Positions 33,798-46,100 of a stretch of DNA of 64,000 bases are shown here, in pieces. Location: NCBI GenBank assembly GCA_019454045.1, contig SKCR01034760.1, forward strand, positions 1-64,000. Reading direction: 5' to 3'. Position 1 is the first letter of the stretch; every line of letters begins with the position of its first letter. This stretch comes from Zanthoxylum bungeanum. Taxonomy: Eukaryota > Streptophyta > Magnoliopsida > Sapindales > Rutaceae. The notes under the pieces were generated by a model. It ran no database searches, was not told the DNA's origin, and was given only the letters and a program-made list of their open reading frames with translations. Made by a program: the position numbers and the translations under genes.

Positions 33798-34448
33798 TCC
33801 AACCTACGCGGTTCTTGTGTATTAGAAGATTGTGGTACAGTCTCATCCCTGATGAACTGTTTGTGTTCCGTTAAGGAATCGATTCTAGGAATAGTATCAC
33901 TCCGATTTTCATTGAGTTCTATTTTCCTCCATCTTACCACTGCATTTAGGAATTCCTTTTCGAGGAAAACTGCATGTAGAGCAACAAATACTTTGTTCTC
34001 TTGTGGGTGGTAGAAGTAATATCATTTGGTTTCCCTAGGATAACCTATAAATAGACACTTTTCCGATTTGGGTTCTAGTTTGGTACCATCCAAACGTTTA
34101 ACGTATGCCCAGCATCCCAAATCTTCAGGAATGAGAAACCCGATTTCTTTCCTGTCCATATTTCATATGGAGTCTGTTGAACAGACTTTAACGGAACCTT
34201 ATTCAAAATAAGTATTACACTGTTCAATGCATATCCCTAGAAGGAAATTGGTAGCTCAGTGCAACTCATCATAGACCTTACCATGTCCAACAAAGTTCGG
34301 TTTCTCCATTCGGACACACCATTTAATTGAGGTGTTTCGGAGAAGTCCACTGTGAAAGAATACCATACTCTTTCAAGTAATCGAGAAACTCATTGCTTAA
34401 GTATTTTCCACCACGGTCCGACCGTAATGTTTTAATACTTTTGTCTGT
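33798..34448 (-). pseudogene. Integrase C-terminal part of element C, frame-broken
   Basis: Short pieces include LRSDRGGKYLSNEFLDYLKE near 34380-34440, holding the third integrase catalytic residue (Glu), in the frame beyond a stop. The rest, down to the RT lead, is interrupted by stops. Confidence 0.65.
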
Positions 34449-35429
34449 CTATTTTTCTACTTCGTGTCGAAACTCTTTGAATTTCTTAAAGGTTTCCGAC
34501 TTGTGTCTCATAAGATACATATAACTATAACGCGATGCATCATCCGTAAAAGTTACGAAGTATTCACATCCACCTCTAGTCTGGCTAGACATGAGCACAC
34601 ATACGTCACTATGAATGAGGGCTAACAGTTCGGTGGCACGTGCACCTTTACCGCTAAAAGGTGTTTTAGGCATTTTGCCTAATAAACAAGATTCACAGAC
34701 GTCATATGAATTTGGATCAAATCCGTCCAAGTACCTACTCTTCGAAAGTGTGGATATATGAGTCCTGTTAATATGTCCTAGACGACAATGGCACATATAA
34801 GTTTCATCTTTGTTACTTAATTTAAACCTTTTGTTTGTCATGTTATATGTTTGAGATTGATTTATATTCAAAATATAAAGACTATTATTAACATCAGCAC
34901 TACATATCTCAATATCATTTTTATAAACAAAACACATTGTGTTTCTGAATACAAAAGTATACCCACATTGGGCTAAACAAGATACAAAAATAATATTTCT
35001 AGTCAAACTAGGTACATAAAAGCAGTCTGATAAAGTAAATACATGCCCCGAGGGCAGTTCCAAAGTGTAGGTCCCAACAGCCAAAATGGCGACTCTAGTC
35101 CCATTTCCAACTCGGAGGTCGATCTCTCCTGAAGCCAGTCTCCTGCTAATCTGCAGATCCTGCACATCAGTACATATATGAGTACCAGAACCAGAATCAA
35201 AAATCCAATTTTTAAAACTAGAAGTAGACATGTTTATTTCAATAACAAACATACATGAAGCTGGTGCCTTGCCCGCATTGATTTCCTTCATGTACGCCTT
35301 GTACTCACAGCAGTCACGCTTCCAGTGACCCCGTTTTCCACACTGTAGGCAGACATCTTGGGATTTGTCCTTTGCCTTCCCAGAAGACTTTGATGATTTG
35401 GCCTTGCCCTTTCTCTTCTTCTTCTTCAC
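34449..35429 (-). pseudogene. Gag zinc knuckle, protease and integrase start of element C
   Basis: 326 codons open. Residues 1-25 are lysine-rich. CX2CX4HX4C zinc knuckle at 27-40 (CLQCGKRGHWKRDC). Protease active site DSG at 78-80 (WIFDSGSGTHICTD). Protease tail with DCFYVPSLTRNIIFVS. Integrase HHCC zinc site at His214, His219, Cys245 and Cys248. Catalytic Asp in LIHSD at 274 and the second Asp in TFTDDASRYSY near 296. The frame stops before the third catalytic residue. The first Met is simply the first in the open stretch; the true polyprotein would start at gag (36098). Confidence 0.9.
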
Positions 35430-36098
35430 ACCTCCAGAAGCCTTTGGCCAAGCCCTGGCACTCTGAGATGTCGAAGTGAAGTGTGTCTCGTGCTTCTTGC
35501 CCTTTAATAGCTATTTTTCTGCCTCTTTCAGCATTGCCATCAACTCTCTAAGAGTGTTTTCTTGATTCATCATATTGTAGTTCATGATGAACCCGCTCTA
35601 GCTGTTACGAAGAGACTACAAGATCAAATCTATAGAAGTCTCAGCCTCAAAGGTTATGCCTAGCTGACCCAGTTGTTCGATGTCAGCAATCAACTGTGAC
35701 ACGTGGTGCTCGACAGATGTACCATCTGACATGCGAGAGCGAAAGAGCTTCTTCTGCAACTCGTACTTCTGCGATCTAAGGTTAGATCGGTGAAGGTCCT
35801 TCAACTCCAACATCATAGTTTAGGGATCAATTCCCTTGTTCTGACGATGAAATTGAGGGGTCATTGCAGCGAGCATGACAGATTGAGCAGTTGAGTTGTC
35901 ATCACAATGAGTCTTCCAAAGCTCAAGCTCAACTGGCTTCTCAACTCCGAGCTTAGGCCCAAGAGGTCTCTCTATCGTATAGAGCAACTTCTCAGCCCCC
36001 AGGACATTCCTGAGGTTCATATCCCAGTCAGGAAAGTTTGAACCATTAAAGACATTTTCACCAATGACAATGTCCCTAACGTTGATCTTTCCGGCCAT
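35430..36098 (-). pseudogene. Copia gag (UBN2-type) of element C
   Basis: Starts MAGKINVRDIVIGENVFNG, with NFPDWDMNLRNVLGAEKLLY and THCDDNSTAQSVMLAAM typical of copia Gag. One in-frame TAA at 35820-35822 interrupts it; reading resumes as MMLELKDLHRSNLRSQKYEL and GTSVEHHVSQLIADIEQL down to 35616. 35615-35430 continues in other frames into the zinc-knuckle piece. Confidence 0.85.
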
Positions 36099-36678
36099 CT
36101 TAATTGTAATAGTCTAACTATTCAATTAACGATTTTGGGTATAGTCCAACTGTTACAAGAAAATATTAACTATTAGTTCAACTAATAAATATAAAATGAC
36201 GAAATAATTTGAAAGCGCGTATTTGGAAAGTATTTGAATGAAATTGCAAATTCAATACTGACCTCCCACTATTTTTCGGCGAGCCTCTAACCCTCTGTTA
36301 AGTACTCAGGAAACCTAGTTTCCTAGTGGGCTAGGATCCGTTAAATAACACACAACCTTGACTTTGGCCAACAAGCTGTATGATACTTAACTAGGTAGAT
36401 CTCTAAGATCAATTGAATCTCATCCAATTCCTAGATCTGGTAGGTGGACCTCCAAGTCTGAAATATATATACAATATATATGCCAATTTATCCAATATAT
36501 TTCCTAACCTTTTCCTCTGAATCAACTAAGCCTTGGCTTTGGCTCAACAAGCTTAATGATTCCAGGTAATCGGGACCCATTGACAGTGGGAAAGCTTCGT
36601 AATCCATGTCGATGAAAAAGAAGTGACCTTGACTTTGGCCAACAAGTCACAACTTGCCCAAGACATGCGATATAGAAC
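36099..36678 (-). other. Leader of element C, gag-proximal part
   Basis: Non-coding. On the minus strand it carries three TTGTTGGCCAAAGTCAAG- or TTGAGCCAAAGCCAAGG-type units (near 36355, 36535 and 36630), matching those in the B leader. Broken at 36678 by element A. Confidence 0.7.
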
Positions 36679-37336
36679 TGTAGGCATTGCATTTTTGCAT
36701 GTGAAACCCGATGATGAGTCTCAGTTGGAGGCACTACCTTTTTAGTTAAGGATATTGCGGGAAACGGTCGTCGGAAGGGAATCGGTATTTCGTTAGATCC
36801 TTGTTCACTTATTTAGCGTCAAGCTCACTTGTTGGACCTCCGTTTAGATCACCTTTAGCCTAAAAAAACCCCGCAAACCTTTTAACCTTGAACCCACACC
36901 GCATCTAGCCCACACGCCTAACCCACTCACCAAGCCAAACCAAGCCCACACCACATCTAGCCCACACGCCCACCATGACTAGGCCCACACGCTAATCACC
37001 CTAAATACACCCAAATTAAATAAAATATTAAATAAAATATTAATTAGATAATGTATTTGAATTAAATATTTTAATTAAACCATTTACCAATTAAATAAAA
37101 CATAATATATAACCATGCCTAATTTAGATAAATCAAATATATTAACTTCCTAACTAAACAAAATCATATACTAAATTAAAAAGATGTCATGCCTAATTAA
37201 ATCACTCAAAACCAATTTAAGGATATTGACTTCCTAATCTAAACCAATCTTGTCTCCATCAAATCTTTGGCTTTCCTTGCTCAACACTAAATCAAATCCC
37301 TTCCTTGTGAGACAAGGAGAAGCCCTAGCCCTTCAT

Positions 37337-37344
37337 TATATAAA
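37337..37344 (+). promoter_or_regulatory. TATA box of element A LTR
   Basis: TATATAAA in CTTCATTATATAAACAACC; the 3' LTR has the same box at 43815-43822. The downstream 100 bp are C/A-rich without purine runs, like a plant transcription start region. Confidence 0.6.
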
Positions 37345-38465
37345 CAACCCCTAAACAAGACATGCACTCCCCTAGCTCACACTCATAATCTTCACGCCAA
37401 AGTCACAAACATCCCTCAGCATATCACAAAGCCATTCAGCCTCACACAGCCTCCACTAACACAAAAATCAGCAAAAGACCTTAAGCAGCCACGCACCTAA
37501 TCAACACGTCCTAGCCTTCAACCCAAAACAACGCCACCTGCTCCCCTACCAACTCTCTCGCCACTCATAGCCAGTAGATACCTCTTTGGTCAATGCCACA
37601 GCCCCCTTGACCACGTTGAAGCCACACCTAATAAACAAACACACTTGCCTTCAAAACAGCCTCTCTTGACCACATTGAAGCCACACCTAATAAACAAACA
37701 CACTTGCCTTCAAAACAGCCCCTAATCACCACCGAAAACCAGCCCCATAAACCCCCACACATCACCAAAAATAACCCCAAAAACAGCAGCTAGATACACC
37801 AAAAATTACCCCAAAAACAGCAGCCCTGAACACGCAAACAGCAGCCCAAAATCACCTTAAAACAGCAGCAAATTAACCCCAAAAACAGCAGCAAATTAAC
37901 ACCCAAAATAGTCCGTTGAAACATAAAACAGTGACCTGAACAGCGAGCAGAAAATACAGAGGAAACAGCAGCAAAACGGAGGCCAAACAGCAAGCAAAAC
38001 AGCAAAACAGTGAGTTAAGACGCTAAACCAGTGAACTGGAGAAGTTGAGGAGCTTTACCCTTCCGATCTCCGTGAAACGCAAGTCCGAAAGTCGGCAAAA
38101 AAGGTTAGACCTGAGGGTATTTTCCACATTCGTTTTCTGCTTTATTTTTATTATTTATTGAGTATTGTTCGCATGATTGTTATGTTAAAATGCATGTTGT
38201 GGCCCTTGAGTAGATAAATATGCATGTATTAAGAAATATTGTATGTTGTGGCCTTGGAATAAAATGAAAGATATGTCAACTCTTGCGGTATATCGGATGG
38301 AAACCCGGACATAAATTTCATAGCCGATTCCGAATGGACGGTAGTATGATCTGTACTCGGGATACAACTCCACGTATCGCTTGAGTAAACGACACCTTCT
38401 TTTGTTTTATATTGCTTTAATTTATTTATTTTTCGTCATTTGAATTCCGCATGTTACTTGTTTAT

Positions 38466-39130
38466 GCATGATGCAATCGAGCGCATAGGCTTAGTAAGTC
38501 GAATTAAAGGTCCCCTATTTGGAGGGGTTAAAACCATTTACCACGATGCTTTGCCGCGCCGGTTGATGTGTGTTCGGTTGAATGTAAGATATGTTCAATC
38601 GGGCATACTAAGTTTGATGTTATTGTCTTTATTCTTTGTATGCATGATGTAATCAAGCGCATGGGCTTAGTAAGTCGGATTAAAGGTCCCCTATTTGGAG
38701 GGGTTAAAACCCTTTACCACGATGCTTTGCCGCGCCGGTTGATGTGTGTTCGGTTGAATGTAAGATATGTTCAATCGGGCAAACTAAGTTTGATGTTATT
38801 GTCTTTATTCTTTGTACGCATGATGCAATCGAGCGCATGGGCTTAGTAAGTCGGATTAAAGGTCCCCTATTTGAAGGGGGTAAAATCCTTTACCACGATG
38901 CTTTGCCGCGCCGGTTGATGTATATTCGGTTGAATATAAGATGTGTTCAATCGGGTATACGAAGTTTCATATAGTTATCTTTGTCTTTGTACGCATTGTA
39001 ATGGAAAGCGCATGGGCTTATTGTGTTGGACTAAAAAGGTTCTCCATTTGGGGGAAGAAAAAGCCTAAAAGGCTACCTTTACCACGATATTCGCCGCATC
39101 TTTCATATATTGGATGCATCATTTACCTTA
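38466..39130 (+). repeat. 176-bp tandem repeat inside the 5' LTR of A
   Basis: Units begin GCATGATG(C/T)AATC at 38466, 38642 and 38818, then a diverged fourth (38993, GCATTGTAATGG). Each contains AAGGTCCCCTATTTG(G/A)AGG, CTTTGCCGCGCCGGTTGATG and GTTCAATCGGG. The 3' LTR has only two regular units plus the diverged one. Confidence 0.9.
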
Positions 39131-39946
39131 GTCTTGGATTAACGTAGTATAATTAATATATCCAAGTTATGATAGCATTTGAGTATTATTTCTTATAGTA
39201 TATCGGATGGAAACAAAGACATAAATTCCGTAGCCGATTCCGAATAGACGGTTATGCGGTCTGTACTTGGGATACAATTCCACGTACCACTTGGAAAAGT
39301 GCTCACATGTGTTTGTGTCCATATTAGTTATCTTCTTTTGCACCTCATTATAGCATGCTTACTTTAATGCCTAATTGCATCCTTAAGTGTCTTTTTGCAT
39401 TATGTACTTAGTTGACTCTTTTATTTGTGCATGGACATGTAATGGCTATTTGTTTATGATATGTCTATGAAATCACATGTTCGCCATCATTTGATTCGCC
39501 TTTATGTGTGCTTGTGTGGTTAGTGTGTGCTTGTGTTTCCATAAATACAATATGCCAATGAAGTTGTATGTTCGTTGCTACTTTGATGTACTTTCAAGCA
39601 TGTAATCTTAGATGTGAAATATATGCAAATTTAGGTGTAAGTTTTATTTTTTGCGCATATGGATTTTGAAGCATGATACTCTTGGAAATAAGTGTTACTT
39701 AAACTTGATTAAATTATTACACAAATCCTTTCATTACAAGTGACATAAGTAAGGGACCATTCTGAACCCAACGGTTTGAGGTCTTCCCTTGCGAGGGGTG
39801 AGTGCGGCCTTAAATCTCATTTTCCCGGTTCACACCGGGTAGCGACTCCATTATTCTCCATTTTAGTCCCTCGTGGCTACTCCGTACTCCCGACTAGGCC
39901 GCGAGCCTAGAACAACATGCGTCGTCCAGTTTGTGTTCCCACAGTC

Positions 39947-39964
39947 TGGCGACTCCACTGGGGA
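39947..39964 (+). promoter_or_regulatory. Primer-binding site of element A
   Basis: TGGCGACTCCACTGGGGA, three bases after the LTR. I associate this form with Tat/Ogre-type elements primed by tRNA-Arg; the tRNA assignment is from memory. Confidence 0.8.
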
Positions 39965-41334
39965 TAGAGAATCGGCCCCGAAATATTGTCTTGTAATGTT
40001 TGGATTTATGTTTTAATTGACTGTGTCTATAGTGGGTAAAATGAGGGTTTAATCAAAGGCATTTTGAGGCTAGGTAATGGTTTGGTGTCTTCCTTCATTC
40101 ACTACCTTTCTAGAAGGAAAAGCTGTGAAGGCACCTATATGGCCATCTACTCGTAGCCTATTGTGATGGACTAATTTGTAGGACTCGTTGTTTATTCCTG
40201 TCACCAAGCGATAAGAGCCTAAGAGGCTAGGGTAATTAAGAGAGCCTCGCTCCACCCTCCCTCTGGGTAATCTACAACGGGAAATCCATTTGACAGTCAG
40301 TCACACACCAAAGCTCATTGGCACGTACCTTAGTGTATAAAAAAGGGTGCGCTCACTTGGTCGCTCGAACCCTTGATTGGGGAGACCTAGTTGTGGGCCA
40401 CCCTTCGTCGGTGAGAGCCTTTGTCTACACTCTTGCGAACCCACCCATAGACCGGGTTGTATGGTTAAAGTAATAATTATTTCCTTGAATATGTGCTTGT
40501 GGACCATCCTCATTTGGATGCAGTTGGACTATTGTCAGAAATGCGGACTTGCTGGGCCATTTAAACTGGGGCAAGTTCGTACCTTATGACCACTAGGCCC
40601 AAAGCTTCTGAAATGTTGATGGGCCATTCTGTAGAAATCATTGTTTTATGTTTGCATTATCTTTCTTTTATGCTTGTGTTTGGGAACATCGTCGTTTGGA
40701 TCCATTTGGACCATTTGTCATGGGATATGGGCTTGTTGGGCCATTTAAACTGGGATAAGAACGTATTTTATGACGATTGGGCCAAAGGCTTCTAAGTGAT
40801 TGATGGGCCATTTTGTGCTTGTGTTCGGAACATTACCATTTGGATTTATTTGGGCTCCTTGCCATGAGATGTGAACTCGTTGGGCCATTTAAACTGGGAC
40901 GAGTTCACTCATATGATAGTTAGCCCAAAAGCTTCTAAAATGATTATGGGCCGATTTGTGTGAAAATTATAAAGAGTTGATATATTTCTTGTATCGCATG
41001 CATCTCATGTATCACATGCACCTCATGCATACATGCACCATGTTAACCCCCTTTTGTCTTGAAAGCCATCATAGATACACGTTGGTTAGGGAAGAGGGCA
41101 TACTTGTCAAAAGACCGAGCAGCCACCAAGAGTACCAGCAAAAGACCTAACCCAATGGGATAGGAAACTCAATCATGCATGCATGCATACACGTAACATA
41201 TTTGCATCCTTTTTGTGTTTGTTCTGTTTTGTAATAACATGTTTCAAAGGAGAAAAAAAGAAAGCGTCGAATGCAAGCCAACCACAAGCAGTAACAGTAC
41301 AATGTCAGCAGTCTTCAGGAATGAATCACATGGG
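39965..41334 (+). other. Non-coding interior of element A, 5' part
   Basis: No gag-like reading. 40500-40960 has three diverged repeats marked by GGGCCATTTAAACTGG at 40554, 40738 and 40882, each followed by GGCCCAAA/GGCCAAAGCTTCT-like text. 41160-41330 leads into the arrays. Confidence 0.65.
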
Positions 41335-41915
41335 CGAGGCCCATATCAGTAGTATCAGTCTGGGGGCGAGGCCCATATCAGTATCAGTTGGGGGTGAGAC
41401 CCACATCAGTATCATCTGGGGGCGAGGCCCGTATCAGTATCAGTCTAAGGGTGAGGCCCATATCAGTATCAGCTGGGGGCGAGGCCCATATCAGTATCAG
41501 CTGGGGGCGAGGCCCATATCAGTATCAGCTGGGGGCGAGGCCCATATCAGTATCAGCTTGGGGGTGAGGCCCACATCAGCATCAGTTTGGGGATGAGTCC
41601 CAGGGCCGAGGCCTACATTAGTATCAGTTTGGGGATGAGTCCCAGGGCCGAGACCCACATCAGTATCAGTTTAGGGGGGGAGGCCCACATCTACATCAGT
41701 TTGGGGTTGAGGCCCATATCAGTTTCGGTCTCGGGGATGAGTCCCAGGGGCGAGGCCCATATCAGTATCAGTTTGGGACGAAGCCCACATCATTCTGGAG
41801 GCGGGGCCCACATCAGCATCACTCTGGGAGCAAGGCCCACATCATCATCAGAATCAGTCTTGCCGGATATGGCACTTTGGGGGGCGAGGCCCACATCAGC
41901 ATCAGTATCAGTTTA
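41335..41915 (+). repeat. About 18 tandem units of 28-30 bp in element A
   Basis: Consensus GGGGCGAGGCCCATATCAG followed by TATCAG(T/C)TTG or similar. Some units carry an added GGGATGAGTCCCAGGG block (41590, 41632, 41735). Open frames across it reflect the repeat only. Confidence 0.88.
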
Positions 41916-42385
41916 GCCGGGAATGGCACTCCAAGAATGGAAACACAGTTCGAGAATGAACAAGCCGGGAATGGCACTCCAATAATGGAAACACATTTCG
42001 AGAATGAACAAGCCGGGAATGGCACTCCAAGAATGGAAACACAGTTCGAGAATGAACAAGCCGGGAATGGCACTCCAAGAATGGAAACACAGTTCGAGAA
42101 TGAACAAGCCGGGAATGGCACTCCAAGAATGGAAACACAGTTCGAGAATGAAGCCGGGAATGGCACTCCAAGAATGGAAGCACAGTTCGGGAATGAACAA
42201 GCCAGGAATGGCACTCAAAGAATGGAAACACAGTTCAGGAATGAACAAGCCGGGAATGGCACTCCAAGAATGGAAGCATAATTCGGGAATGAACAAGCCG
42301 GGAATGGCACTCCAAGAATGGAAACACAGTTCAGGGATGAACAAGCCGGGAATAGCACTCCAAGAATGGAGCAAGGTTCGGGAAT
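41916..42385 (+). repeat. 48-bp tandem array in element A
   Basis: Units start GCCGGGAATGGCACTCCAAG at 41916, 41964, 42012, 42060, 42108, 42153 (after a 45-bp unit), 42201, 42249, 42297 and 42345 (partial). Because 48 is a multiple of three, frames stay open on both strands; these are not genes. Confidence 0.95.
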
Positions 42386-42402
42386 GGACCGCATCACAGT
42401 AA

Positions 42403-42490
42403 CGGTTCGAGAATGGACCACCTCTCATCGAAACGGTCCGAGAATGGACCACCTCTCCTCAACTTGGTTCGAGAATGGACCACCACATCA
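42403..42490 (+). repeat. 31-bp tandem array in element A
   Basis: About three units of GGT(T/C)CGAGAATGGACCACC followed by TCTC; the GAGAATG core is shared with the 48-bp array, suggesting derivation from it. Confidence 0.8.
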
Positions 42491-42529
42491 GTATCAGTTT
42501 GGGGCGAGGCCCACATCAGTACCATTTTA

Positions 42530-42803
42530 GGGTCGAGGACCCACTACATCATCAGTTCGAGGGCGAGGTCCCTATTGTCAGCGGTGTTGAGTCGAGTTGC
42601 CCAGGGTCGAGGTGCCCCCGTTGTCGGTTGTAGTTCCGGGTCGAGGTGCCCATGGTCGAGGTGCCCACTACATCATCTGTTTGAGGGTGAGGTCCCTATT
42701 GTCAGCGGTGTTGGGTCGAGGTGCCCAGGGTCGAGGTGCCTCTGTTGTCGGTTGTAGTTACGGGTCGAGGTGCCCAGGGTCGAGGTGCCCACTGCATCAT
42801 CAG
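42530..42803 (+). repeat. 124-bp higher-order repeat in element A
   Basis: Two units (marked by GAGGTCCCTATTGTCAGCGG near 42566 and 42689), each built from shorter GGGTCGAGGTGCCC blocks. Confidence 0.8.
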
Positions 42804-43065
42804 TTTGGGATGCGTCCCAGGGTCGAGGCCCATATTTTGTCAGTGGTATTGGGATGCGTCCTAGGGTCGAGGCCCCCGTTGTCGGTTGCAGTTATTGGGA
42901 TGCGTCCCAGGATCGAGGTCCACTGCATCATCAGTTTGGGATGCGTCCCAGGGTCGAGGCCCACATTTCCAGTGGTATCGGGATACGTCCCAGGGTCGAG
43001 GTGCCCCCGTTGTCGGTTGCAGTTATTGGGATGCGTCCCAGGATCGAGGTCCACTGCAGCACCAA
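42804..43065 (+). repeat. 131-bp higher-order repeat in element A
   Basis: Two units starting TTTGGGATGCGTCCCAGGG at 42804 and 42935. Each contains three GGGAT(G/A)CGTCC(C/T)AGG blocks and CCCCCGTTGTCGGTTGCAG. GGGATGCGTCCC is itself an imperfect palindrome. Confidence 0.85.
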
Positions 43066-43160
43066 CTCAGCTCGAGGCAGCAGACGAGCCAGGTAAGTGA
43101 AAATGCATTTCATAACTTTGATAGGATTGTTCAAAGTCACACACTACACAAGTCCCATCA

Positions 43161-43173
43161 AAGTGGGGGCGAC
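43161..43173 (+). promoter_or_regulatory. Polypurine tract of element A
   Basis: AAGTGGGGGCGAC immediately before the 3' LTR. Confidence 0.8.
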
Positions 43174-46100
43174 TGTAGGCATTGCATTTTTACATGTGAA
43201 ACTCGATGATGAGTCTCAGTTGGAGGCACTACCTTTTTAGTTAAGGATATTGCGGGAAACGTTATTTCGTTAGATCCTTGTTCACTTATTTAGCGTCAAG
43301 CTCACTTGTTGGACCTCCGTTTAGATCACCTTTAGCCTAGAAAAACCCCGCAAACCTTTTAACCTTGAACCCACACCGCATCTAGCCCACACGCCTAACC
43401 CACTCACCAAGACAAACCAAGCCCACACCACATCTAGCCCACACGCCCACCATGACTAGGCCCACACGCTAATCACCCTAAATTACACCCAAATTAAATA
43501 AAATATTAAATTAAATATTAATTAGATAATGTATTTGAATTAAATATTTTAATTAAACCATTTACCAATTAAATAAAACATAATATATAACCATGCCTAA
43601 TTTAGATAAATCAAATATATTAACTTCCTAACTAAACAAAATCATATACTAAATTAAAAAGATGTCATGCCTAATTAAATCACTCATAACCAATTTAAGG
43701 ATATTGACTTTCTAATCTAAACCAATCTTGTCTCCATCAAATCTTTGGCTTTCCTTGCTCAACACTAAATCAAATCCCTTCCTTGTGAGACAAGGAGAAG
43801 CCCTAGCCCTTCACTATATAAACAACCCCTAAACAAGACATGCACTCCCCTAGCTCACACTCATAATCTTCACGCCAAAGTCACAAACATCCCTCAGCAT
43901 ATCACAAAGCCATTCAGCCTCACACAGCCTCCACTAACACAAAAATCAGCAAAAGACCTTAAGCAGCCACGCACCTAATCAACACGTCCTAGCCTTCAAC
44001 CCAAAACAACGCCACCTGCTCCCCTACCAACTCTCTCGCCACTCGTAGCCAGTAGATACCTCTTTGCTCAACGCCACAGCCCCATTGACCACGTTGAAGC
44101 CACACCTAATAAACAAACACACTTGCCTTCAAAACAGCCCCTTTTGACCACGTTGAAGCCACACCTAATAAACAAACACACTTGCCTTCAAAACAGCCCC
44201 TAATCACTACCGAAAACCAGCCCCATAAACCCCCACACATCACCGAAAATAATCCCAAAAACAGCAGCTACATACACCAAAAATTACCCCAAAAACAACA
44301 GCCCTGAACACTCAAACAGCAGCCCAAAATCACCTTAAAACAGCAGCAAATTAACACCCAAAACAGTCCGTTGAAACGTAAAACAGTGACCTGAACATCG
44401 AGCAGAAAATACAGAGGAAACAGCAGCAAAACGGAGGCCAAACAGCAAGAAAAACAGCAAAACAGTGAGCTAAGACGCTAAACCAGTGAACCGGAGAAGT
44501 TGAGGAGCTTTACCCTTCCGATCTCCGTGAAACGCAAGTCCGAAAGTCGGCAAAAAAGGTTAGACCTGAAGGTATTTTCCACATTCATTTTCTGCTTTAT
44601 TTTTATTATTTATTGAGTATTGTTCGCATGATTGTTATGTTAAAATGCATGTTGTGGCCCTTGAGTAGATAAATATGCATGTATTAAGAAATATTGTATG
44701 TTGTGGCCTTGGAATAAAATGAAAGATGTGTCAACTCTCGCGATATATCGGATGGAAACCTGGACATAAATTTCATAGCCGATTCCGAATGGACGGTAGT
44801 ATGATCTGTACTCGGGATACAACTCCACGTACCGCTTGAGTAAACGGCACCTTCTTTTGTTTTATATTGCTTTGATTTATTTATTTTTCGTCATTTGAAT
44901 TCCGCATGTTACTTGTTTATGCATGATGCAATCGAGCGCATGGGCTTAGTAAGTCGGATTAAAGGTCCCCTATTTGGAGGGGTTAAAACCCTTTACCACG
45001 ATGTTTTGCCGCGCCGGTTGATGTGTGTTCGATTGAATGTAAGATATGTTCAATCGGGCATACTAAGTTTGATGTTATTGTCTTTATTCTTTGTATGCAT
45101 GATGCAATCAAGCGCATGGGCTTAGTAAGTCGGATTAAAGGTCCCATATTTGGAGGGGTTAAAACCCTTTACCACGATGCTTTGCCGCGCCGGTTGATGT
45201 ATATTCGGTTGAATATAAGATGTGTTCAATCGGGTATACGAAGTTTCATATAGTTATCTTTGTCTTTGTACGCATTGTAATGGAAAGCGCATGGGCTTAT
45301 TGTGTTGGACTAAAAAGGTTCTCCATTTGGGGGAAGAAAAAGCCTAAAAGGCTACCTTTACCACGATATTCGCCGCGTCTTTCATATATTGTATGCATCA
45401 TTTACCTTAGTCTTGGCTTAACGTAGTATAATTCATATATCTATGTTATGATAGCATTTGAGTATTATTTCTTATAGTATATCGGATGGAAACCCAAACA
45501 TAAATTTCGTAGCCGATTCCGAATGGACAGTAATGTGGTCTGTACTTGGGATACAATTCCACGTACCACTTGGAAAAGTGCTCACATGTGTTTGTGTCCA
45601 TATTAGTTATCTTCTTTTGCACCAAGTCATAGCATGCTTACTTTAATGCCTAATTGCATCCTTAAGTGTCTTTTTGCATTATGTACTTAGTTGACTCTTT
45701 TATTTGTGCATGGACATGTAATGGCTATTTGTTTATGATATGTCTATGAAATCACATGTTCGCCATCATTTGATTCGCCTTTATGTGTGCTTGTGTGGTT
45801 AGTGTGTGCTTGTGTTTCCATAAATACAATATGCCAATGAAGTTGTCTGTTCGTTGCTACTTTGATGTACTTTCAAGCATGTAATATTAGATGTGAAATA
45901 TATGCAAATTTAGGTGTAAGTTTTATTTTTTGCGCATATGGATTTAGAAGCATGATACTCTTGGAAATAAGTGTTACTTAAGCTTTATTAAATTATTACA
46001 CAAATCCTTTCATTACAAGTGACATAAGTAAGGGACCATTCCGAACCTAACGATTTGAGATCTTCCCTTGCGAGGGGTGAGTGCGACCTTAAATCTCATT

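Larger units (their letters stand above)
36679..39943 (+). repeat. 5' LTR of element A
   Basis: 3265 bp. TATATAAA at 37337-37344. A long AACAGCAGC-rich stretch at about 37780-38010. A 176-bp tandem repeat at 38466-39130. Compared with the 3' LTR it has one more 176-bp unit, about 20 extra bp near 36767 and an extra AACAGCAGC segment near 37870. Confidence 0.93.

Noticed and set aside
38440..38974. Repeated 70-90 codon plus-strand frames in the LTR of A
   Set aside because: They are readings of the 176-bp tandem unit, differ in frame between units and recur in the other LTR without any protein signature.
41916..42385. CRISPR-like regular repeats
   Set aside because: Units are contiguous without unique spacers, inside a eukaryotic LTR element, and no cas genes are present.
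41183..43209. Many overlapping open frames on both strands across the tandem arrays of element A
   Set aside because: They arise because unit lengths are multiples of three or lack stops by composition; frames switch between arrays, and there is no start context or homology.
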